In this document: one piece after another, positions 1 through 5,593 of the stretch | How the letters are laid out: every line of letters starts with the position of its first letter | Numbering within the stretch: the first letter of the stretch is position 1 | DNA from: Gammaproteobacteria bacterium | GTDB taxonomy: Bacteria > Pseudomonadota > Gammaproteobacteria > Pseudomonadales > Azotimanducaceae_A | Direction of reading: 5' to 3' | DNA length: 7,983 bases | NCBI GenBank assembly: GCA_026713405.1 | Contig: JAPOON010000514.1 | Location: 1 to 7,983 of the forward strand | The notes under the pieces: generated by a model | Database searches by the model: none | The model's input: the letters and a program-made list of their open reading frames with translations, nothing else | Told to the model about the DNA's origin: nothing | Program-made: the position numbers and the translations under genes

Positions 1-1097
1 ACGGCGAGGTCAGGGCCATGTACAACGTGTGCGCCCACCGGGGCAACCGGGTCGTGTTCGACGACCGCGGCTCGCTGCCGAGGTTCACCTGCGCCTTCCA
101 CTCCTGGCAGTACGGTCTGGACGGCAGCCTGATCCGCATCCAGGACGAGGAGACATTCAGGCCGGAAGTGGTGGCGCACGGGCCGCGCCTGACTTCGGTG
201 CGCTGCGAGACCCGGGCGGGCCTGGTGTTCGTCAACCTGGACGACGACGCACCGCCGCTGAACGACCGCCTCGGGCTGCCGGACGGCTATCTCGAGCACT
301 ACCAGATGGACAGCATGCACGTGGTCCGCCATGTGGTGGCGGAGTGGGGCGCCAACTGGAAGAACGGCGTCGATGCCTTCTACGAGACCTATCACCTGCA
401 CGCCATCCATCCCCAGACCCAGTCCGTGATGGCCGACATCGGCACCCAGTACGATCTTTACCCCCACGGCTGCCAGCGCATGATCGTGCCCATCGGCTGC
501 AAGAGCCCGCGCGTGCCCGACCAGGATGGCGTCGACGAGGCGCTGCTCTACATGATGGCGAGCGAAGGCATGGACACCGATGCGTTCGAGGGCTCGGCGC
601 GCGATGTTCGCGCGGCCATCGCCCGGCACAAGAGGCAGCGGGCGAAGACCCTGGGATTCGACTACGACCACTTCACCGACGGCCAGCTCACCGACAGCTG
701 GGCCACCGGCGTCTTCCCGAACGTGCAGATCGGCATGCACCCGGAGGGGTGCTTCCTGATGCGCTTCCTGCCCCACCCGACGAACCCCGAGCGTTTCTAC
801 TACGACACCATGACGCTCTTCCGCGCGGCTCCCGACCCGAACTACAAGGCGCCCGACTGGATGGGCGTCCCCGAGGGCACCGATCTGACCGGCGCCACCC
901 GCCCGGATACCGAATACGTGCCGATCGGCGAGGACGCCAATCTCGGCGAGGTGCTCGATCAGGACGTGCAGTTGCTGAGAGACGTGCAGGTCGGAACCCG
1001 CTCACGAGGCTTCAAGGGCTGCCTGTGGGGGGAGCAGGAACAGCGCATCCGGCACTACCAGCGGGAAGTGGACCGGTACGTCAACGGGGAGAAGTGA
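1..1097 (+). CDS. Rieske non-heme iron ring-hydroxylating oxygenase, alpha subunit (5' end missing)
   Basis: Large terminal subunit of an aromatic ring-hydroxylating oxygenase. It would use electrons from a separate reductase/ferredoxin to put oxygen on an aromatic substrate in the cytoplasm. The reading frame is open from base 3, so the true start lies upstream; the methionine at base 18 is internal (five codons precede it). Counting from that methionine, the Rieske [2Fe-2S] motif is C5-x-H7 then C25-x2-H28 (CAHRG ... CAFHSW). The mononuclear iron site is in NWKNGVDAFYETYHLHAIH, with H126 and H131 as the likely ligands and D316 (LDQDVQLL) as the likely third. The 359 visible residues plus a short missing N-terminus agree with the usual length of about 400-430. 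Substrate cannot be told from sequence. No beta subunit gene follows. An aldo/keto reductase lies 168 bp downstream on the same strand. Confidence 0.93.
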   Translation, partial: GEVRAMYNVCAHRGNRVVFDDRGSLPRFTCAFHSWQYGLDGSLIRIQDEETFRPEVVAHGPRLTSVRCETRAGLVFVNLDDDAPPLNDRLGLPDGYLEHYQMDSMHVVRHVVAEWGANWKNGVDAFYETYHLHAIHPQTQSVMADIGTQYDLYPHGCQRMIVPIGCKSPRVPDQDGVDEALLYMMASEGMDTDAFEGSARDVRAAIARHKRQRAKTLGFDYDHFTDGQLTDSWATGVFPNVQIGMHPEGCFLMRFLPHPTNPERFYYDTMTLFRAAPDPNYKAPDWMGVPEGTDLTGATRPDTEYVPIGEDANLGEVLDQDVQLLRDVQVGTRSRGFKGCLWGEQEQRIRHYQREVDRYVNGEK

Positions 1098-1265
1098 GGT
1101 CGATCGGGTGCGCGGGCAGGGCCGGATGCCTTGATGGCGGGGAAGGCGCGAATGGCGCGGTTATGATGGGGAATCCACGAGGGGCGTGGTGGGGGAAGCC
1201 GCACGGTGATGGCCCCCCGCTCATTGCGCGACGATACGGAAGCAGGTGTTGGAACTGGAGGCAAA

Positions 1266-2147
1266 GTGATTGAGAGAATTCCCTTCGGAAGTACGGGACA
1301 TGAGAGTTCCCGCGCCCTGTTCGGCGCCGCGGCGCTCGGCGGCATGCGCCAGGAGAAGGCCGATGCGACCCTGGACCTGTTGCTCGAGTTCGGCGTCAAC
1401 CACATCGACACGGCGGCGGCTTATGGCGATTCGGAACTGCGCATCGCGCCCTGGATGAAGGCGCACCGGGAAGACTTCTTTCTGGCCACCAAGACCGGAG
1501 CACGGGACGCACGGGGCGCCCGCGAGAGCCTGGAACGATCCCTGGAAAGGCTGGGAGTGGAGCAGGTCGATCTTATCCAGTTGCACAACCTCGTGGATAT
1601 CGGGGAACAGGAGATCGCGCTCGGCGCCGGCGGGGCTCTCGAGGCGCTCGTCGCCGCCCGCGACGAAGGGCTGGTGCGATTCATCGGCGTCACGGGGCAC
1701 GGCACGTTCGCGCCGGCGCGGCACCTGGAGAGCCTGCGGCGGTTCCCCTTCGACTCCGTACTCGCGCCCTGCAACTTCGCCATGCTCGCCCAGCCGGAGT
1801 ACGCGAGCGATTTCGAGGAACTCTACGGCACCTGCCGCGAGCGGGGCGTCGCCTTCCAGATCATCAAGAGCATCGCGCGCCGCCGCTGGACGGAGGCTGA
1901 CGAGGAAAAGCGATTCAGCTGGTACCGGCCGATCCGCGCCACCGATGCCCTCAGGCGGGCGGTTCACTTCGTGCTCTCGCGCCCGGGCCTGTTCCTGAAC
2001 ACCTCCAGCGATACGACGCTGTTGCGTGCGACCCTGGAAGCGGCCGCGGAAGTGGCCGAATGTCCGGACGAGGGCGCGATGCGCGGCGATTCCGAATCGC
2101 TCGGCATCGAACCGCTGTTCGTGAGGGGAGTATCCGACGAAGTCTGA
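1266..2147 (+). CDS. Aldo/keto reductase family oxidoreductase
   Basis: NAD(P)H-dependent reductase of carbonyl compounds with a TIM-barrel fold, acting in the cytoplasm. I chose the GTG at 1266 (293 aa): GGAGG at 1257-1261 lies 4 nt upstream and the protein then starts with the expected first strand (IERIPFGSTGHESS). An in-frame ATG at 1206 would only add 20 residues unlike the family. The catalytic tetrad is visible in family order: D48 and Y53 (HIDTAAAYG), K76 (LATKTG) and H107 (LIQLHNL). FIGVTGHG (residues 139-146) and the C-terminal RPGLFLNTSSDTTLLRATLE segment also fit the family and its length. It follows the Rieske gene after a gap of 168 bp, so it may be cotranscribed or have its own promoter; I found no convincing sigma-70 pair there. 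The substrate is unknown; a role in handling products of the neighbouring oxygenase is only an inference. Confidence 0.9.
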   Translation: MIERIPFGSTGHESSRALFGAAALGGMRQEKADATLDLLLEFGVNHIDTAAAYGDSELRIAPWMKAHREDFFLATKTGARDARGARESLERSLERLGVEQVDLIQLHNLVDIGEQEIALGAGGALEALVAARDEGLVRFIGVTGHGTFAPARHLESLRRFPFDSVLAPCNFAMLAQPEYASDFEELYGTCRERGVAFQIIKSIARRRWTEADEEKRFSWYRPIRATDALRRAVHFVLSRPGLFLNTSSDTTLLRATLEAAAEVAECPDEGAMRGDSESLGIEPLFVRGVSDEV

Positions 2148-2549
2148 CCCCTGGGGCGAGAGCGTACGCCGACTGCTTCAATCGCCAAGCATCGCCGGAG
2201 AGTGGCGCGCTGATCGGTGTGTTGCGATGCAACTCCAGATTCTGGGTAACCGCACGCTCAGACGATGACGGTGCGCCCAGAAGCGCGACGTGTTTCTGGC
2301 CGGGCCGCGGAACCCGGATTCTGCATGCAATGGCCAGCCGCCTGAGGTGCCCATCCCACCGCACGGCCGAACGATACGATCCCGATTAAGGAGGGGATAG
2401 GGATTTGAAGGGCGCGCTGTAGCGCAAGCCATCGAATCATCAAGCCCTGAAATTCCCCCAAGCAGTCATAGGCTGCAATGAATTCTCGGGTCGTTCCTGG
2501 TGTCTGGTTCGTCCTTGACTTCACTTACTGCCTGAGCCAGAGTCAAAGG

Positions 2550-2682
2550 TGTATGTAAATTTTGCAGTGCACCCGAAGTCGGGTTAGCTGCTGAATAAAA
2601 AAGCCGGTATCCGAAGGGAGTAATTGCCCCGACGGGCGGCAAATAGGTGGCGCCTTTCTACTTACTGTGGAATTTACATACA
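2550..2682. mobile_element. Short inverted-repeat element, MITE-like or IS remnant (candidate)
   Basis: TGTATGTAAATT at 2550-2561 is matched exactly by its reverse complement AATTTACATACA at 2671-2682. Extending inward, the ends agree at 16 of 19 positions (2550-2568 against 2664-2682), with a shared CAGT after a 3-nt mismatch. The span is 133 bp. The interior carries two small stem-loops: ACCCG/CGGGT at 2571-2584 and TTGCC/GGCAA at 2624-2642. It is too short to encode a transposase and no target-site duplication is visible. AT-rich terminal repeats in otherwise GC-rich DNA fit a miniature element mobilised in trans or the fused ends of a deleted IS. The family is not identified. Confidence 0.5.
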
Positions 2683-2686
2683 TGGC

Positions 2687-2707
2687 CCGACGCCACTTGG
2701 GCGTCGG
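2687..2707. repeat. Perfect 8-bp-stem hairpin beside the inverted-repeat element
   Basis: CCGACGCC (2687-2694) and GGCGTCGG (2700-2707) pair perfectly around a 5-nt loop ACTTG. The hairpin starts four bases after the right end of the 133-bp element. It is followed by AAAA on the plus strand, with no T-tract after it in either direction, so it is not a standard intrinsic terminator. It may be part of the mobile element or a chance GC-rich dyad. Confidence 0.55.
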
Positions 2708-2901
2708 AAAACCAGGCAAGTGCCGAGATAAGACCATGCACGCTCACGCCTCGCGCGGCAGTTGCGCTTCCGTTGGCTTTGTCGACATCGCCCGCCCATC
2801 CGGCCGGTTCGGATGCGGCGCAACGGGCAGGCGCAGCCGGCACGATCGAGCCCGGGGAGGACCAGCAGTTCCATGTACTCATGTAGTGAAGGAGGATTCC
2901 C

Positions 2902-3192
2902 ATGGCCGACCGTCCCCGAAAACCCTCGGACGACCCGCTGTTCTGGTATGGCGTCGAAGGCGCCGACGACCTGGGTCAATACCTGTTCGATGTTCTGGCG
3001 CTCGCGATGTGCGAACTGGAACAGGCGGATGAACAGGACCAACCCGGGTCGTTCGAACGATTCCGGAAGGTGCTGTACCGGCACATGGATGAACAGGAGA
3101 CGGAGTTGAATTCGAGAGCGTTGATCAGGGTGATCGACTCTCGGGCGCTCAAGGCCGAAATCGAGTTGTTTGTCGCCCTCGCGCGCCAATGA
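2902..3192 (+). CDS. Small protein of unknown function (96 aa)
   Basis: I do not recognise a family. The case for a real gene is a strong Shine-Dalgarno sequence, AAGGAGG at 2889-2895, six bases before the ATG, and an uninterrupted 96-codon frame with codon use like other genes here. The protein is predicted soluble and acidic in the middle (CELEQADEQDQ, residues 40-50), with likely amphipathic helices in the C-terminal half (around residues 52-95, including RHMDEQETEL and RALKAEIELFVALAR). There is no signal peptide, membrane segment or metal-binding cysteine pattern (a single cysteine). It stands alone between the inverted-repeat element and the AAA ATPase gene. A dyad overlaps its stop codon. 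It could be accessory cargo or a lineage-restricted gene. Confidence 0.62.
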   Translation: MADRPRKPSDDPLFWYGVEGADDLGQYLFDVLALAMCELEQADEQDQPGSFERFRKVLYRHMDEQETELNSRALIRVIDSRALKAEIELFVALARQ

Positions 3193-3211
3193 CCGGCAAC
3201 AAGGCGGTCAT
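3189..3211 (+). repeat. Inverted repeat overlapping the stop codon of the small gene
   Basis: ATGACCG (3189-3195) pairs with CGGTCAT (3205-3211) around a 9-nt loop and includes the TGA stop. It sits where a terminator or mRNA-end hairpin would be, but no T-tract follows (the next bases are CAGGCCCC), so a role as an intrinsic terminator is weak. Confidence 0.35.
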
Positions 3212-3370
3212 CAGGCCCCATACGCTTGACGTCAGCGGATGCCTGGACCTCGGTCGCCGGCAGCGTAGTCGGAACGCTCCGTGCCGTCCTCCCGGGTCCG
3301 CACCGCGAACTCGTGGGTCGACCAGCGCCTTTCCCTTATAGCGCTCCAATGCTCGTCCAGGAATCGGAAG

Positions 3371-3463
3371 ATGAAACTACACCAATTGACTAATTTTGCT
3401 CAGAAACGTGAGTTTTGCGTGATGAATTCATCAATTGAGTAAAATTACTCAATAGGATATCTG
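3371..3463 (+). promoter_or_regulatory. AT-rich promoter with duplicated palindromic operator upstream of the AAA ATPase
   Basis: Only 30 of these 93 bases are G or C, against a GC-rich background. An 18-bp perfect dyad, TTGAGTAAAATTACTCAA (3435-3452, arms of 8 with a 2-bp centre), ends 11 bp before the ATPase start codon. A diverged copy lies at 3386-3403; over 21 bases (3383-3403 against 3432-3452) the two agree at 16 positions, with starts 49 bp apart. Between them, abutting the second copy, is a perfect 14-bp palindrome, TGATGAATTCATCA (3420-3433). A -10-like TAAAAT (3440-3445) falls inside the proximal dyad, so a bound protein there would block transcription or translation. The ribosome site is TAGGA at 3453-3457. 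Autoregulation by the ATPase's winged-helix region is possible but not shown. Confidence 0.6.
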
Positions 3464-4717
3464 ATGCGCTCTTTTCAGCGATCGCAGGTTCAGACGCTCC
3501 TGGACAGGTTGAATGAGCCACCGCGACACATTCTCGCAGTGTTTGGGCCGCGGCAGACAGGGAAGACCACTATTGTGCGTCAGGCTCTGCGATCGATCGA
3601 CCGGGAAAGCCGCTACCTGGCGGTAGACGACCCGGATGACCCCGGATTCCCGGTTGCCTCGCTCGGTACCGAGTTGACAGGCATTGCGCCTGGCGTTCGA
3701 AATTCGCAGTGGCTGGTCGACAACTGGAATCGGGCTCGGGAATTCGCTCAACACAGCCCTCGGGGGTACGTGTTGGCAATTGACGAGATTCAACGCATTC
3801 CCGATTGGTCCCAAACCGTGAAAGGACTTTGGGATGCAGACCGCTCCGCCGGCTGTCCCATGCACGTCGTCGTTCTCGGTTCCGCTCCGTTGATTGTCCA
3901 GTCGGGCCTGACTGAGAGCCTGGCCGGTCGTTTCGAACACATTTTCGTCCCCCATTGGACCTTCAAGGAGATGGGGGATGCGTTTGATTTCGACCTGGAT
4001 AGCTATCTCTTCTTCGGCGCCTATCCAGGCGCGGCGCATTTTTTGCGGGACGAGCGCCGTTGGCGGGACTACCTGCTCGACGCACTGATCGAACCGAATA
4101 TTGAACGTGACATCCTCGCCATGACCAGGGTCGACAAGCCCATCCTGTTGAAGCGGCTTTTTGAGGCAGGTGCAATTCAATCCGGGGAGATTCTTTCGTA
4201 CAACAAGATGCTCGGGCAACTTGACGACGCCGGCAACACCACGACGCTTGCACGCTATCTTGAACTGCTTTCGAGCGCGGGTCTCTTGACGGGAGTTCCA
4301 AAATATTCCCGCCAGCGGTTGCGGTCGCGTGGATCGAGCCCGAAATTGAATGTCTTGAATACGGGTCTCATGACGGCTGTTTCCGGTTATACCTTCGAGG
4401 AAGCGAGGGCGGACCGCCGGTTCTGGGGCCGTGTGGCGGAAAGCGCGGTCGGCGCACACCTTTGCAACACCGCAACCCGGGACATCGACGTCTGCTACTG
4501 GCGGGAAAGCCCGTTCGAAGTGGATTTCATCCTGCAGCGCGGGCCGCGGCTCGTAGCGGTCGAAGTAAAGAGCGGAGCCAGGCTGCGGCCCACGCGGGGT
4601 CTGGAGGTTTTTGACCAGCGATTTGCTCCCCACCGCTCCATCGTCGTAGGGGACAGCGGTGTTCCGCTCAACGAGTTCCTGACACAGCCCGCAATGACAT
4701 GGTTCGAAGGTCAATGA
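3464..4717 (+). CDS. AAA-type ATPase with winged-helix and DUF4143/PD-(D/E)XK-like C-terminus
   Basis: This 417-aa protein has the layout of the common bacterial 'ATP-binding protein, AAA_14/DUF4143' family. Walker A is GPRQTGKTT (28-36), Walker B is YVLAIDEIQ (102-110; D107, E108), a sensor-like strand is VVVLGSAPL (135-143), and SLAGRFE (152-158) is the usual arginine-bearing motif. Residues about 241-281 (GEILSYNKMLGQL ... AGLLTG) look like the winged-helix segment. The C-terminus carries a restriction-endonuclease-like core: E327 (AESAVGAHL), D354 (FEVDF) and E367-x-K369 (VAVEVKSG). All key ATPase residues are present, so it looks intact. The function of the family is not settled; roles in defence, addiction or DNA processing have been suggested by context. 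Its ATG follows TAGGA by six bases, and its stop overlaps the next start codon (ATGA at 4714-4717), implying translational coupling. Composition is more AT-rich than the flanking metabolic genes, consistent with transfer. Confidence 0.88.
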   Translation: MRSFQRSQVQTLLDRLNEPPRHILAVFGPRQTGKTTIVRQALRSIDRESRYLAVDDPDDPGFPVASLGTELTGIAPGVRNSQWLVDNWNRAREFAQHSPRGYVLAIDEIQRIPDWSQTVKGLWDADRSAGCPMHVVVLGSAPLIVQSGLTESLAGRFEHIFVPHWTFKEMGDAFDFDLDSYLFFGAYPGAAHFLRDERRWRDYLLDALIEPNIERDILAMTRVDKPILLKRLFEAGAIQSGEILSYNKMLGQLDDAGNTTTLARYLELLSSAGLLTGVPKYSRQRLRSRGSSPKLNVLNTGLMTAVSGYTFEEARADRRFWGRVAESAVGAHLCNTATRDIDVCYWRESPFEVDFILQRGPRLVAVEVKSGARLRPTRGLEVFDQRFAPHRSIVVGDSGVPLNEFLTQPAMTWFEGQ

Positions 4718-5085
4718 CGTTAATCGTTTCCAGGACCTGCTCCGAGATTCGGGAATCCACTAAACCACGCTTATCCAATCGGCCGGTGGAGTCCCGCCCA
4801 TTGGAACAATATCGGGAGGAACCCGCCTATGTGCTGCTGGGTGACCCGGGCGCCGGCAAACCCACTGCGTTTGAACGGGAGTGTGCGGAGCTTGGAAACG
4901 ATGCGTTGTTGTTCTCACCCCGGGACCTGATTCACTTTTGGGTCGCGGACCACCCGGAGTGGTTCGAAAAGACGCTTTTCATCGGTGGTCTGGACGAGGT
5001 TCGGGCAGGAACGCCCGATGCCCGGACGCCGTTTGACAGAATCCGGCAGAAGCTCGATGCCCTGGGCAGGCAACGGGTGAATTGT
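4714..5085 (+). pseudogene. 5' fragment of a NACHT-like P-loop NTPase gene, truncated and degraded
   Basis: Starting at the ATG that overlaps the ATPase stop codon, about 122 residues resemble the N-terminal NTPase region of large bacterial NACHT/STAND-type proteins: YVLLGDPGAGKPTAFEREC, then KTLFIGGLDEVRAGTPDART and FDRIRQKLDALGR. Such proteins, as I recall them, read GAGKT(T) at Walker A and IDGLDE at Walker B. Here residue 50 is proline in place of the nucleotide-binding Thr/Ser, and residue 91 is glycine in place of the Mg-binding Asp. Homology stops at about residue 120-123 (base 5075-5085). After that the frame runs on, antisense through the VOC gene, to a stop at 5563-5565 and has no plausible protein meaning. 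Intact members are typically many hundreds of residues long. This is therefore most likely a dead remnant, perhaps once the coupled partner of the upstream ATPase. Confidence 0.72.
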
Positions 5086-5100
5086 TTACCCCAGGCCGGC

Positions 5101-5496
5101 TCAATCCTTCTGAAACTGCTCGGCGGTATAGTCCCGGGTCAGGAGTTCCAGCAGGTGGCCGTTCAGGTCGCGGAAATACACCCCGCGTCCGCCGTTCCAG
5201 TGGTTGATTTCGCCGTCCTCGGGTGTATCCGGGCCGCTGCCGTACGTGAGGCCCTGCTCCTTCACGCGCCCGAAGATCTCGTCGAAGTCCGTTTCGCTAA
5301 CCTTGAAGGCGTAGTGCTGGCGCTCGAATTTCTTCCGCGTGATGAAGTCCAGGGTGAGGGCCTGATTCTCAATGGTTACCGGTGCGAAGTGTCCCAGCGG
5401 TCCCTCGTAACCGAAGCCGAACAGGCTCCTGTAGAACCGGGCGGACTCCTCGTTGTCGAGAGCGGAAACGATGGTGTGGTTCAGTGCAATGGTCAT
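5101..5496 (-). CDS. VOC superfamily (glyoxalase/bleomycin-resistance/dioxygenase fold) protein
   Basis: A 131-aa single-domain vicinal-oxygen-chelate protein made of two beta-alpha-beta-beta-beta modules. The first opens with the signature LNHTIVSALDNEESARFYRS; the second ends with VYFRDLNGHLLELLTR. Likely metal ligands are H7, H61 and E117, with D50 near the fourth position. Length is typical for stand-alone VOC proteins. The ATG at 5496 has GGAG (complement of 5505-5508) eight bases upstream. The gene runs in the same direction as the 2-hydroxyacid dehydrogenase 97 bp upstream and may share its transcript. The plus-strand NTPase stub is fused to its 3' end: stub homology ends within about 25 bases of the VOC stop codon. 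The substrate cannot be assigned; isomerase, lyase, dioxygenase or drug-binding roles are all found in this fold. Confidence 0.87.
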   Translation of the reverse strand: MTIALNHTIVSALDNEESARFYRSLFGFGYEGPLGHFAPVTIENQALTLDFITRKKFERQHYAFKVSETDFDEIFGRVKEQGLTYGSGPDTPEDGEINHWNGGRGVYFRDLNGHLLELLTRDYTAEQFQKD

Positions 5497-5593
5497 GGGC
5501 CGTGCTCCGCGCTGATGGCGAGTGGCGATACGGGTGATTATAGGAGGGCCGCCGGCGATGTATAGAATTCACCGGGGCTCTCGGGAACCGCCG

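Larger units (their letters stand above)
2148..2901. other. 754-bp stretch without a recognisable gene
   Basis: Short open frames exist on both strands here, but none has a ribosome site, a recognisable domain or consistent codon use, and they overlap one another. What can be seen is a 133-bp inverted-repeat element (2550-2682), an adjacent 8-bp-stem hairpin (2687-2707), and an AGGAGGGG stretch near 2390 with no start codon at a suitable distance. The stretch separates intact metabolic genes from an accessory-type region, so it may be eroded sequence left by insertions. No intrinsic terminator with a T-tract was found after the aldo/keto reductase gene. Confidence 0.6.

Noticed and set aside
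1131..1167. TTGATG (1131-1136) and TATGAT (1162-1167) as a promoter for the aldo/keto reductase
   Set aside because: The spacing is 25 bp, too long for a sigma-70 promoter, and no better -35 box lies at 16-18 bp.
29..1273. 414-codon open frame overlapping the Rieske gene on the same strand
   Set aside because: Arginine- and proline-rich translation typical of an out-of-frame reading of GC-rich DNA; the other frame carries all Rieske motifs.
1221..1967. 248-codon minus-strand frame opposite the aldo/keto reductase
   Set aside because: No family resemblance; it is the antisense shadow of a gene with a complete catalytic tetrad.
2123..2155. GGGG/CCCC inverted repeat near the end of the aldo/keto reductase gene as a terminator
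   Set aside because: The arms are only 4-5 bp with a loop of over 20 bases and no T-tract follows.
2543..2737. 64-codon minus-strand frame across the inverted-repeat element, as a transposase remnant
   Set aside because: No recognisable transposase motif (DDE, HUH or serine recombinase) and it spans the element's ends.
2647..2886. 79-codon plus-strand frame and overlapping 115/121-codon frames before the small gene
   Set aside because: No ribosome sites, mutually overlapping, low-complexity Arg/Ala/Pro translations; only the 2902 frame has a strong Shine-Dalgarno sequence.
3383..3452. The two TTGA-TAA dyads as a short CRISPR array
   Set aside because: Only two imperfect copies with a 28-bp gap, at a promoter position and with internal dyad symmetry; an operator fits better.
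3449..4714. 421-codon minus-strand frame opposite the AAA ATPase
   Set aside because: Long but without domain motifs; the plus strand has Walker A, Walker B and nuclease-like core residues plus a promoter.
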